NCBI RefSeq assembly: GCF_025847275.1
Contig: NZ_JAOZEV010000001.1
Coordinates: forward strand, 519,255-583,254
Source: Flavobacterium frigoritolerans
Lineage (GTDB): Bacteria > Bacteroidota > Bacteroidia > Flavobacteriales > Flavobacteriaceae
Reading direction: 5' to 3'
DNA length: 64,000 nt
Shown here: positions 53,916 through 62,831 of the stretch, piece after piece
Position numbering within the stretch: position 1 is the stretch's first letter
How the letters are laid out: every line of letters begins with the position of its first letter
Notes under the pieces: model-generated
Told to the model about the DNA's origin: nothing
The model's input: only the letters and a program-made list of their open reading frames with translations
Databases searched by the model: none
Made by a program: the position numbers and the translations under genes

Positions 53916-56465
53916 ATGAAAAATTCTATAAAAAATACATTTACAGTACTACTAGTTTTAACCTTCTCAATCTCATTTGCACAAAATATTGAAGGCGTTG
54001 TTACAAACAGTGAAAACATTCCATTAGAAGCCGCTAACATTGTCATAAAAGGAACAACTTCTAACACAATTACAGATCAAAATGGAAAATTCACCATTGA
54101 ATCTAAAGGCAAACTTCCATTAACCCTTTTAGTTCAGTATGTAGGATACAAAACTGCAGAAATAGAAATTACTCAATTACCAATAACCACTCCTCTACTA
54201 GTAACACTAAACGAAGAAAATGCGCTTATAGAAGTGGTAGTTTCTTCAAGACGCCGAATAGAAAGAGCACAAGATGTTCCTATAGCAATATCAGTTATAA
54301 CAGGTAAGCAAGCAGAACAAACTGGCGCTTTCAACGTTAATCGTATCAAAGAGCTAGTTCCATCAGTACAACTATATTCATCGAATCCCAGAAATACAGG
54401 TATTAATATTCGAAGCCTCGGCTCTCCTTTTGGGCTTACCAATGACGGAATCGATCCTGGTGTAGGTTTTTATGTTGATGGTGTATATTATGCACGTCCA
54501 GCTGCAACAACTCTTGATTTTATCGATGTAGAACAAATCGAGGTATTACGTGGACCACAAGGATCTTTGTTTGGTAAAAACACAACCTCGGGAGCATTCA
54601 ACATTACTACTCGCAAACCAAGTTTTACTTCGGGTGCCGATTTTGAAGTTAGTTACGGAAATTATGCATTCTTACAAGCCAAAGCTTCGGTTACAGGAGC
54701 TTTAAGCAGTAAAATAGCAGGGCGTTTGTCATTCTCAGGTACGCAACGTGATGGCTTGATTGATAATATTGTAACTGGCAGAGCAACAAACACACTAAAC
54801 AATCAAGGAATTAGAGGTCAATTACTTTATACTCCATCAGAAAACACTAATATTATCCTTGCTGCAGATATTACGACTCAGCGTCCAGATGGGTATGCAC
54901 AAGTAGTAGCTGGAGTTGCTCCAACACAAAGAGCTGCTTACCGCCAATTTAATGCTATTATTGCCGATTTAAATTACAAACTTCCAACTTTAAATGCATT
55001 TGATCGTAAAATTGACCAAGATACCCCATGGCGTTCTGGTCAAGATTTAGGAGGTATATCTCTTAATGTAGATTCAAAGATTGGAAATGGTACTCTTACC
55101 TCAACCACAGCATGGCGTTTTTGGAATTGGGATCCATCAAATGATAGAGATTTTACAGGATTACAAGTACTTGCAAAATCTCAAAATCCTACCAGACAAA
55201 CACAAATAACACAAGAAGTTCGTTATGCAGGGCAGCTTACATCTAAAATAAGCGGTGTTGTAGGAGTATTTTTTATTGATCAAACATCAAAAACTAATGG
55301 TACTGAAGAATCTGGTAATGCTCAATGGAGATTTTCTCAAAGTTCTACTAGCCCATTATGGAAAACTCCAGGTCTTTTTGAAGGATATGGTATAAAAACC
55401 GATGCCAGAATTAGATCATCTAGTGCTGCTGTATTCGGGCAATTAGATTGGGCAATTACGGATCGTTTGCATGTACTACCGGGTGTACGTTATAACTTTG
55501 ACAAAAAAGAAGCTGATTACTCTCGTACGACTTACGGAGGACTACAAACTACTGATCCAGCATTGCTTGCTTTAAAAAAATCTGTTTATAGCGATCAGGC
55601 ATTTACATCTGATACTGATAATACAGACTTTTCTGGAAACTTAACTGTGACTTATAAAGCTTCGGATAAAATCAATGGATATGCTACTTATGCAAAAAGT
55701 TATAAACCAGTAGGCGTAAACGTAGCTGGACTTCCAACTGATTCAAAAGGACTGCCATTGCTTGATCTTGCTGTAATTAAACCTGAAAAAGTAAATCATT
55801 ATGAAATAGGAATTAAAACATCTCCTTTCAAAAATTCAATATTCAACTTAGCATTCTTTAATACTGATATTAAAGACTTTCAAACCAATGTTCAAGCTGC
55901 CGAATTAGGTGTTAACCGCGGGTATCTTGCTAACGCAGATAAAGTACGTGTAAGAGGTGCTGAACTAGATGCTAGTTTCATAATTAGCAGTCATTTAACC
56001 ATAAATGGGGCTGCCACTTATACTGATGGTAAATATGTTAAATTCACAAATGCACCGCTTCCGTTAGAAGAAACTGGAGCCCCAGTAGCATTCAAAGATG
56101 TTTCGGGAACTGCTTTACCAGGCGCTTCTAAATGGGCAGGATCATTAGGAGGTGAACTTTCTGATAAAGCAAAATTTTTCGGAAATGTTGGTAAAGTTTT
56201 CTTAGCAATCGATTCTTACGCTCGTTCTGAATTCTCATCAAGCCCTTCTGCTTCTAAATACTTAATTGTTCCGGGTTATGCAATTTTTAACGCTCGTTTT
56301 GGCTTCCGTGCATCCGAAGGTTTATCTGTTCAGTTCTGGGGACGTAACATTTTAAACAAGGATTACTATGAGCAATTATTGCCTGCAGGTGGAAACACAG
56401 GACAATATGCAGGAGTATTAGGCGATCAAAGAACGTACGGAGTTACTTTAAAATATTCTTTATAG
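53916..56465 (+). CDS. TonB-dependent outer-membrane receptor
   Basis: 849 residues. Signal peptide (TFSISFAQ), carboxypeptidase-regulatory-like domain (about 22-100, IEGVVTNSENIPLEAANIVIKG...), plug domain (RAQDVPIAISVITGKQ..., VEQIEVLRGPQGSLFGKNTTSGAFNITTRKP) and a 22-strand barrel ending VTLKYSL. The substrate cannot be read from sequence; the FGKNTTSGAFN plug variant differs from typical siderophore receptors as I recall them. Controlled, by inference, by the Rrf2 gene and MCMC leader upstream. A strong terminator at 56491 ends the unit. Confidence 0.9.
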   Translation: MKNSIKNTFTVLLVLTFSISFAQNIEGVVTNSENIPLEAANIVIKGTTSNTITDQNGKFTIESKGKLPLTLLVQYVGYKTAEIEITQLPITTPLLVTLNEENALIEVVVSSRRRIERAQDVPIAISVITGKQAEQTGAFNVNRIKELVPSVQLYSSNPRNTGINIRSLGSPFGLTNDGIDPGVGFYVDGVYYARPAATTLDFIDVEQIEVLRGPQGSLFGKNTTSGAFNITTRKPSFTSGADFEVSYGNYAFLQAKASVTGALSSKIAGRLSFSGTQRDGLIDNIVTGRATNTLNNQGIRGQLLYTPSENTNIILAADITTQRPDGYAQVVAGVAPTQRAAYRQFNAIIADLNYKLPTLNAFDRKIDQDTPWRSGQDLGGISLNVDSKIGNGTLTSTTAWRFWNWDPSNDRDFTGLQVLAKSQNPTRQTQITQEVRYAGQLTSKISGVVGVFFIDQTSKTNGTEESGNAQWRFSQSSTSPLWKTPGLFEGYGIKTDARIRSSSAAVFGQLDWAITDRLHVLPGVRYNFDKKEADYSRTTYGGLQTTDPALLALKKSVYSDQAFTSDTDNTDFSGNLTVTYKASDKINGYATYAKSYKPVGVNVAGLPTDSKGLPLLDLAVIKPEKVNHYEIGIKTSPFKNSIFNLAFFNTDIKDFQTNVQAAELGVNRGYLANADKVRVRGAELDASFIISSHLTINGAATYTDGKYVKFTNAPLPLEETGAPVAFKDVSGTALPGASKWAGSLGGELSDKAKFFGNVGKVFLAIDSYARSEFSSSPSASKYLIVPGYAIFNARFGFRASEGLSVQFWGRNILNKDYYEQLLPAGGNTGQYAGVLGDQRTYGVTLKYSL

Positions 56466-56490
56466 TACCATCTAAAAATTAAAAATCCAT

Positions 56491-56531
56491 TAACTGGAGT
56501 AAGTTTTAAAATAACTTGCTCCAGTTTTTTT
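56491..56531 (+). terminator. TonB receptor terminator
   Basis: AACTGGAG(T)AAGTT against AACTT(G)CTCCAGTT, followed by seven Ts. Separates the TonB receptor from the DUF2490 gene. Confidence 0.85.
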
Positions 56532-56618
56532 ATTATTCAAATCACAAAATCGAACTAAAAGCCGATTTATAATCGACATCAATTGTATATATTCGCAGCC
56601 TGAATTTATAACAACTGA

Positions 56619-57356
56619 ATGAGATCCTGTAGATTACTTTTTATTCTTGTACTTACAAGTCAATTATTGACAGGACAAACCAAAAAAAATATCGACCAAC
56701 AAACCCTAGCTTGGGTTAGATATTACAATATAATACCATTAACAAAAAAGTGGTCACTTCACTCTGAATTTGATAACCGAAGTTTTATTAATCCCATTCA
56801 TGAAAACCTATGGGTTTTAAGGACTCAGGGAAGATATAAAGCCAATAAAAGCATAGATTTAGGCGGGGGATTTGCTTATTTTCATGTCAATACCCAAGCC
56901 CCAAATATTAATCTCGATTTTTCAGTTCCAGAATATAGAGCTCAACAAGACATTACGATTATAAATGACATTGCAAAAATCACTTTTCACAATCGCTTTC
57001 AGCTAGAAGAGCGCTTTATTCAAAAAGCAAATAAAACCGAATTACTAGATGATTTCTCTTTTTCTTTTCGATTTAGATATCGCTTGCAATCTACTTTTAC
57101 GATCTGGGAAAAAGAAAAACAAAGCCTTAAAGGAACAATTTCTGATGAAGTATTATTTAATTTGGGAAAAGACAACAAGAAAAATACCTTTGATCAAAAT
57201 CGGATTTACGCTGCACTGCGCTACCATCCTACCCCAAATATTGGCTTAGAACTGGGGTATTTAAAAAGCTTTCAAAGAAGAGCCAGCGGAGTCGATTTCT
57301 ATGACCGGGACATCATACGTTTTACTATTTATCACAGAATTAATCGGAAAATGTAA
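56619..57356 (+). CDS. DUF2490 outer-membrane protein
   Basis: 245 residues. Signal peptide (ILVLTSQLLTG), then strands typical of DUF2490: QTLAWVRYYNIIPLTKKWSLHSEFDNRSF, GGGFAYFHV, FHNRFQLEERF, FRFRYRLQSTFTIW, YAALRYHPTPNIGLELGYLKSFQRR, ending IRFTIYHRINRKM. A small beta-barrel of unknown role. It has its own candidate -7 element (TATATTCG, 56588-56595) after the upstream terminator, so it is probably a separate transcript. Followed by a heptamer array. Confidence 0.85.
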   Translation: MRSCRLLFILVLTSQLLTGQTKKNIDQQTLAWVRYYNIIPLTKKWSLHSEFDNRSFINPIHENLWVLRTQGRYKANKSIDLGGGFAYFHVNTQAPNINLDFSVPEYRAQQDITIINDIAKITFHNRFQLEERFIQKANKTELLDDFSFSFRFRYRLQSTFTIWEKEKQSLKGTISDEVLFNLGKDNKKNTFDQNRIYAALRYHPTPNIGLELGYLKSFQRRASGVDFYDRDIIRFTIYHRINRKM

Positions 57357-57369
57357 ATAGTGAAGAATC

Positions 57370-57516
57370 TTAGATGTTAGATGTTAGATATTAGATGTTA
57401 GATGTTAGATGTTAGATGTTAGATGTTAGATGTTAGATGTTAGATGTTAGATGTTAGATGTTAGATGTTAGATGTTAGATGTTAGATGTTAGATGTTAGA
57501 TGTTAGATGTTAGATG
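57370..57516. repeat. 21 tandem copies of TTAGATG (7-bp unit)
   Basis: 147 bp of uninterrupted heptamers, 20 of them TTAGATG and one (the third) TTAGATA. It starts 14 bp after the DUF2490 stop. No spacer structure, so not a CRISPR array. Near-perfect identity implies recent slippage expansion. Confidence 0.97.
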
Positions 57517-57546
57517 TTTAAAAATTGGCTAATGCCAATTTTTAAC

Positions 57547-57628
57547 CTTTGCCTCTTTGCCCCTTTCTTTGTCCCTTTGCCCCTTTGTTACTTTGAGCCT
57601 TAACACCTAAACCTTTACCCCTTTCTCT
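57547..57628. repeat. Octamer array CTTTGnnn overlapping the next gene's stop
   Basis: CTTTGCCT, CTTTGCCC, CTTTCTTT, a 4-base slip, then CTTTGCCC, CTTTGTTA, CTTTGAGC, CTTAACAC, a 6-base unit, CTTTACCC, CTTTCTCT. The minus-strand receptor ends at 57615 inside the CTTTACCC word. Confidence 0.6.
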
Positions 57629-60356
57629 TAGATCCTTTTTGAGTAGATGCAAAATTCCCTATTTTATACGATAGCGAAAACATCACATAACGTTTTAAAA
57701 CTGTATTTTCTTCATCACGAATCGAGGTTGAAGAAATTGTTCTCGTAGCACTTTGGTTTTGATTTAAAAGATCATAGACTTTTACTTTTACAAACAACTT
57801 TTTATCCAAAAGACCATAAGACAAACTTGTATTCCACAAGAAAAAATATTTCTTGAAATCACTCGAAATATTAGAATTGTAAGTATATCCAAAATCATTT
57901 CCGAAAACCAAATTTTCAGGCCAATAGGTTGTTGCTTGCAAATTGATATTATGAATCACATTAGAAGTAGCATCTCTTGAGGAATTCTCATATTTTGTCT
58001 CGTTATAAGACAAACTATATGATGGAGCAATAGTAAGCAGTTCCCCATATTCGTATGACAGATACACTTTTGGCGTGATTGCTGTAGATTTTGCATTGTA
58101 TAAAACAGCATTTGTATACCCTTTATCAAAAGCATAAGTACCGTTTAATCCCAAACCGTATCTTAAAACATGAGCCTCTTTCTTAATCGACTGATTCCAA
58201 TTTCCGCCTACAGAAGTGCTATAGGTTCCTGAAATGTTTGTATAAGTAGTGGTTCTTTTTCCGCTATCATCATAAACAGAAGTCGAAACTACATCATTAT
58301 TATAAAAATCTGCCCGAACAAACATACTATAACCTGAACGTGTACGGAAATCAAAATTTCTAAAATTGAAATTAATACTATTTTTTTCTATTGGATTTAA
58401 ATCTGGATTTCCTATGATGGTATTCAACGGATTACTCAAATTCAAAACTGGTAATAACTGAATTGAAGTAGGAAGCGAATTAGAATGATCAAACTTAAAT
58501 GACAAATTTTTGGACTTACTAAACTTGTATCTAATTTGAAAATCAGCATAAGGCAAAGCATATTTTCTATTTAAATCTGTTACTTTATCCAAGTACAAAG
58601 AATGATTGTCATAATCAACAATAGCTGTTCTGGAATTCATGTTTACAGTAAATTTACTTTTTTGCCAAGTAATTCCAACTTTAGGGCTAAATGTATTTTG
58701 TTTTGAAGTTATATAATTACTCAATGCTGAATTTAAGTTTGAATACGATTCTGTGTCTGCATCAAAATTGAATGTTTTCTCATCGTTTACTGCACTTACA
58801 AAATCCAAGTTTGTTCCAAATCGTACTCTTAAAGAATCCGTAATAGGCTCAGTATATTCAAGATCTAACGAATAGGAATCATTAACTGTATTCTTTTTAG
58901 TATTTTGATTTCTCTCATCATCCGGTTTGTTATCTTTATAAAAAATAGTCTTCGAAAGATTAAAAGCATCCGAATCATTACTTGTATTATTATTCATAAA
59001 TACAAAATTCAGATTACGCTTTTTTTTCTCAAAATTCTTATTGAAATTTATAGTATTACTAAAACTATTATTCTCAGTTTCTGAATACGATTTCGAATTA
59101 CTTTCATTTAAAGACACTCCATTTTCATCTTCAGAAAAACTAGAAGAATCAGAATTATTATTAGAACGAGTTTGCCCTAGCTTTGGAGAAACAAAAATAT
59201 AAATACTTGGACTGACTTTATATTCTAAGTCAAGATTTACAGTATTTCCTGTGTTTTCATTTCTTGAATTCGATTCAGACCCTGTTACAATGTTCCCTGT
59301 AGGTAAAAAACTGGTTTGATCTGATTTACTTGCGTTTTTATTAATTGAATTCGAAAAATTATAACTCGCCGAGGCTTCCAAATCTTTTGCCCACTCATCA
59401 GAATAATTAAATCCAACCAAACTCGACTGTGTAATTCCTCTACCTCCTTCAGAAGCTCCTATTCCTCTACTATTTCTCCCGCCTCCCATATTATCAAACA
59501 CATCATCCATAGCAAATCCAGAAGAATTAATATTATTAGAAGAGGCTAAAACACTTATTTTTTGTTTATTATTAAAAAAATTCATGATAAGACTACTTTC
59601 ATACCGATCATCAGAACCGTAACCACCTAGAATTTTACCAAAGAAACCTTTGTTTTTCTTTTCGTCTATCGTTAAGTTAATGCTAGAATTATCTGAAGTA
59701 GATTCTTGCTTAGACAACTCTTCTTTTTTTGTTTTAAAATCAGATACTTGAACTTTTTTTATAATTTCGGCTGGTAAATTTTTTAAAGCAATCGCTCCAT
59801 CTTTATCAAAAAAAGGCTTTCCATTTACCAAAAACTGAGTTACTTGTTTTCCGTTTACAGTAACCTTACCTGCATTATCGACTTCAACACCTGGTAGCTG
59901 TTTTAATAAGGTCTCTACATTTGAATCTGGACGTACTTTATAAGAAGAAGCATTAAATTCTAATGTGTCCTTCTTCATCGTAATTGGTGCTGCCTCTGTT
60001 TTTATGATTACATTATCTAAGGCGTTTACATTTTCGAGTAAATATAATTTCCCATAATCTTTACTTGTTAAAAGCCCCTTTTCTTCTTCATAATAGGGCT
60101 GATACCCCATGTAATTTATCTTCAAAAAAACAGGCTTATCGTATTTCTTGGTATTTATTATAAAAAAACCATTTTTATCAGTCGTAGCATAATCAATTAC
60201 TGTAGAATCTTTAGCTGTAGAAAAATAAACTGTAGCAAGTTCCAGCGGTAGTTGTGTATTAATATCAATGACAGTCCCTTTAATAACAATATCATTTTGA
60301 GCACTAACACTATAACCTAAAATAAAAGCCAGCAAGAAGGAGTACAATTTAAACAT
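57615..60356 (-). CDS. TonB-receptor-like outer-membrane beta-barrel protein
   Basis: 913 residues. Signal peptide (LLAFILGYSVSAQ), carboxypeptidase-regulatory-like domain (about 20-100, IVIKGTVIDINTQLPLELATVYF), plug (about 115-220, RPDSNVETLLKQLPGVEVDNAGKVTVNGKQVTQFLVNGKPFF), then a Ser/Asn-rich barrel (OMP_b-brl_3 type) ending MFSLSYKIGNFA and a basic tail. Such barrels are often annotated TonB-dependent receptors without a known ligand. No SusD partner is adjacent, so glycan uptake is not indicated. Confidence 0.88.
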   Translation of the reverse strand: MFKLYSFLLAFILGYSVSAQNDIVIKGTVIDINTQLPLELATVYFSTAKDSTVIDYATTDKNGFFIINTKKYDKPVFLKINYMGYQPYYEEEKGLLTSKDYGKLYLLENVNALDNVIIKTEAAPITMKKDTLEFNASSYKVRPDSNVETLLKQLPGVEVDNAGKVTVNGKQVTQFLVNGKPFFDKDGAIALKNLPAEIIKKVQVSDFKTKKEELSKQESTSDNSSINLTIDEKKNKGFFGKILGGYGSDDRYESSLIMNFFNNKQKISVLASSNNINSSGFAMDDVFDNMGGGRNSRGIGASEGGRGITQSSLVGFNYSDEWAKDLEASASYNFSNSINKNASKSDQTSFLPTGNIVTGSESNSRNENTGNTVNLDLEYKVSPSIYIFVSPKLGQTRSNNNSDSSSFSEDENGVSLNESNSKSYSETENNSFSNTINFNKNFEKKKRNLNFVFMNNNTSNDSDAFNLSKTIFYKDNKPDDERNQNTKKNTVNDSYSLDLEYTEPITDSLRVRFGTNLDFVSAVNDEKTFNFDADTESYSNLNSALSNYITSKQNTFSPKVGITWQKSKFTVNMNSRTAIVDYDNHSLYLDKVTDLNRKYALPYADFQIRYKFSKSKNLSFKFDHSNSLPTSIQLLPVLNLSNPLNTIIGNPDLNPIEKNSINFNFRNFDFRTRSGYSMFVRADFYNNDVVSTSVYDDSGKRTTTYTNISGTYSTSVGGNWNQSIKKEAHVLRYGLGLNGTYAFDKGYTNAVLYNAKSTAITPKVYLSYEYGELLTIAPSYSLSYNETKYENSSRDATSNVIHNINLQATTYWPENLVFGNDFGYTYNSNISSDFKKYFFLWNTSLSYGLLDKKLFVKVKVYDLLNQNQSATRTISSTSIRDEENTVLKRYVMFSLSYKIGNFASTQKGSKRKG

Positions 60357-60513
60357 GTAAGGAATTTTTAATACGGTAAGACCAAAAAAAAGAGCAAAGG
60401 TTTAATCTATTTTTATTACTACTTATCATCTATTTTTTTATCCGACAAATAATTTTCTGAACAAAGATAACTTACTAAAGATATAAATATTTCACGATCA
60501 CACTTCATTCCAT

Positions 60514-60543
60514 AAAAAAATCCCGATTTCTCGGGATTTTTTT
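60514..60543 (-). terminator. der terminator
   Basis: AAAAAAATCCCGA-TTTC-TCGGGATTTTTTT, a perfect 13-bp stem, 3 bp below the der stop at 60546. Confidence 0.9.
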
Positions 60544-60545
60544 TA

Positions 60546-61856
60546 TTATTTCTCTCTAATATAAATATCGATTGGTACTCCTGAGAAGTCCCAGTTTTCT
60601 CTAATCTTATTTTCAAGATATCTCTTATATGGCTCTTTAACGTATTGTGGCATATTTGCAAAAAACACAAACTGAGGTGTTGGTGTTGGCAACTGCATAC
60701 AATATTTAATTTTCACATACTTTCCTTTAGTCGCTGGTGGCGGATATGCTTCGATTACCTTCAACATAAATTCATTAAACTTAGATGTTGGTATTCTTTG
60801 TTTTCTGTTTTCAAAAACCTGAACTGTAGCTTCCAATGCTTTTAGCAAACGCTGTTTTGTTAAAGCTGAAACAAAAAGAATAGGCACATCTGTAAAAGGC
60901 ATTAACTCTTTACGGATTTTCTCTTCGTAATCACGTGTTGACATGGTATCTTTTTCGACCAAATCCCACTTGTTTACCAAGATTACAACTCCTTTACGGT
61001 TCTTTTCTGCCAACCAGAAAATACTCTGATCCTGACCTTCAAATCCACGTGTAGCATCAATAATCAAAATACAAATATCTGCATGCTCAATTGCTCTAAC
61101 TGAACGCATTACTGAGTAAAACTCTAAATCTTCTTTAACTTTTGCTTTACGACGGATTCCCGCAGTATCAATCAAGTTAAATTCAAAACCAAAACGGTCA
61201 AATTTAGTATCAATCGCATCACGAGTAGTTCCTGCAATATCAGTTACCATGAAACGTTCTTTACCAATTAATGCATTGATAAAACTTGATTTTCCAGCAT
61301 TTGGACGACCAACCACTGCAAAACGAGGTAAAACTACCTCTTCCTGAACTGGTTCTGGTTTTACTGGAAAAGATTCGATTAAAGCATCTAATAAATCTCC
61401 AGTTCCACTTCCTGAAATACTTGCAAATGTGTAATATTCTCCTAAACCAAGGTTATAAAACTCTATAGCATCTTTCTCACGCATTGCGTTATCTACCTTA
61501 TTCACTGCTAATAAAACTGGCTTGGTTACTTTACGTAACAAACGGGCAACAATGTCATCCATTGGAGTAATGCCTTCTTCGACATCTACTACAAAAATAA
61601 TTACATCGGCTTCGTCAATAGCTAATTCTACTTGTTTGCGGATCTCTCCTTCAAAAACATCATCTGATCCACGAACGTATCCACCCGTATCAATTACAGA
61701 AAATTCTTTTCCGTTCCACTCGCTTTTACCATAGTTTCTATCACGGGTAACCCCAGATACTGAATCTACAATAGCTTCTCTTCTTTGTATCAGCCTATTA
61801 AAAAGGGTTGATTTCCCTACATTAGGTCTTCCTACTATCGCAACAATGTTATTCAT
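60546..61856 (-). CDS. der: Ribosome biogenesis GTPase Der (EngA)
   Basis: 436 residues with two GTPase domains in tandem: first P-loop GRPNVGKST at 9-17 with DTGG and NKVD, second GRPNAGKSS at 183-191 with DTAG and NKWD, then a C-terminal KH-like domain ([18 protein letters not shown]). Essential for 50S subunit assembly. Monocistronic with TACCTTTG promoter core (minus strand, 61955-61962) and strong terminator. Confidence 0.98.
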   Translation of the reverse strand: MNNIVAIVGRPNVGKSTLFNRLIQRREAIVDSVSGVTRDRNYGKSEWNGKEFSVIDTGGYVRGSDDVFEGEIRKQVELAIDEADVIIFVVDVEEGITPMDDIVARLLRKVTKPVLLAVNKVDNAMREKDAIEFYNLGLGEYYTFASISGSGTGDLLDALIESFPVKPEPVQEEVVLPRFAVVGRPNAGKSSFINALIGKERFMVTDIAGTTRDAIDTKFDRFGFEFNLIDTAGIRRKAKVKEDLEFYSVMRSVRAIEHADICILIIDATRGFEGQDQSIFWLAEKNRKGVVILVNKWDLVEKDTMSTRDYEEKIRKELMPFTDVPILFVSALTKQRLLKALEATVQVFENRKQRIPTSKFNEFMLKVIEAYPPPATKGKYVKIKYCMQLPTPTPQFVFFANMPQYVKEPYKRYLENKIRENWDFSGVPIDIYIREK

Positions 61857-61954
61857 TTTTTTGAATTTTAGATCTTGAATTTCAAATTTTAGATTTTTAG
61901 TTACCCAAAAACCTAATCACTTGTAGTCCAAAATGCTTTATTTTAATTTTTTGC

Positions 61955-61962
61955 AAAGGTAG
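61955..61962 (-). promoter_or_regulatory. der promoter -7 element
   Basis: TACCTTTG on the minus strand, a perfect TAnnTTTG, ~98 bp before the der start. The -33 is not clear. The rest of 61857-62189 is gene-free; it holds CAGT/ACTG-type word arrays (about 61972-62045) and the element at 62051. Confidence 0.5.
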
Positions 61963-61971
61963 TCTTTTTTA

Positions 61972-62045
61972 GTTTGTAGTTATCAGTTTTAAGTATTCAG
62001 TAAAAAAACTGCTAAAACTGTGACTTCAAACTGAAAACTGACTAC
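61972..62045. repeat. Degenerate CAGTTTT/AAAACTG word region
   Basis: Left part reads AGTTTGTAGTTATCAGTTTT; right part reads AAACTGAAAACTGACTAC, its approximate complement. It forms an imperfect hairpin of short words. Words of the same kind occur at 53190-53220 and in the gaps at 62720-62830. Confidence 0.4.
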
Positions 62046-62050
62046 TTTTA

Positions 62051-62132
62051 TTAGGAGCTATTTCCAGCTGTCCACTATATCTTTTATGTTTTAAAGAAAA
62101 ACATAAAAGGATGTCGTTCCCATCTGGGCTAG
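62051..62132. repeat. Intergenic element AGGAGCTA...GGGCTAGG with internal hairpin
   Basis: Starts TTAGGAGCTATTTCC and ends ATCTGGGCTAGG, surrounding the perfect inverted repeat CTTTTATGTTTT / AAAACATAAAAG (62081-62109). It shares its edge words with the larger element at 14519-14675, indicating a dispersed family with conserved ends and variable hairpins. Confidence 0.6.
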
Positions 62133-62189
62133 GCTCAATTATATAATCAACTTTCGATTAACCAATTCAACGGCTAACCTTTTTCAAAA

Positions 62190-62711
62190 TTAACCAATCA
62201 ATGGTAAATATTTTTTGTCAATAAAATTCAAATGATGAATTTGATGACCAATTATATTAAACCCCATTGCTAGTACAGACATTCTATGTTTCCAGTTAAT
62301 TCCTGTTTTTAATAAATCCTCAGCATCAAAACTCTTAAATAATGCCGCTGTGGATTGTCTTACAGCAATTAGCTCATCAATGATTTCCTTTATAGCTTTA
62401 GAATTTGCTTTGGATTTTCTTGCCATTTCATCTTCATCAAAACTTATAACAAAATCTTTTTCATCTCTGGCAAATCTCAAAGTCCCAGAACATAATAATC
62501 TTTCGATATCAGTAATATGCTGGATAATTTCATTAACCGTCCATTTACCTTCTTGATATGTTTTCCCTTTTAATTCTATAAAAGCCGAAATATCCAATAG
62601 CTGTAATTGTACTATACTTTTCTCAAATGCTTCTTCTAGTTCTATATCTTCAACAAGATTAATATACCGATCAAAGTATTCTGGCATAGGCTTAATATCC
62701 GATTTTACCAT
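62190..62711 (-). CDS. DinB-family protein
   Basis: 173 residues, four-helix bundle expected. Candidate metal ligands are His in NEIIQHITDIE and the late GHQIHHLNFI pair. DinB_2-type proteins often bind a divalent metal and act on thiol-containing small molecules; no specific activity can be assigned. Between der and era, own transcript likely. Confidence 0.82.
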   Translation of the reverse strand: MVKSDIKPMPEYFDRYINLVEDIELEEAFEKSIVQLQLLDISAFIELKGKTYQEGKWTVNEIIQHITDIERLLCSGTLRFARDEKDFVISFDEDEMARKSKANSKAIKEIIDELIAVRQSTAALFKSFDAEDLLKTGINWKHRMSVLAMGFNIIGHQIHHLNFIDKKYLPLIG

Positions 62712-62719
62712 CGTTTTCT

Positions 62720-62831
62720 TAGTTTACAGTAATTAGTATCAGTCTCAGTATTCAGTTACTGTTTAAAGTTTGCAAAAACAATTTCAGAAAACCGCCACTA
62801 AATACTGAGACTGTAACTGAATACTAATCTT
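62720..62831. repeat. Paired CAGT/ACTG word arrays between DinB and era
   Basis: Left: ATTAGTATCAGTCTCAGTATTCAGTTACTG. Right: the approximate complement, ACTAAATACTGAGACTGTAACTGAATACTAATC. These imperfect inverted copies end 9 bp before the era stop. No gene lies here. Confidence 0.5.

Noticed and set aside
57370..57516. CRISPR-like repeat array
   Set aside because: Units are 7 bp with no spacers and there are no cas genes; it is a simple tandem repeat.
57615..60356. Half of a SusC/SusD glycan-uptake pair
   Set aside because: No SusD-like gene is adjacent and the barrel is of the OMP_b-brl_3 type.
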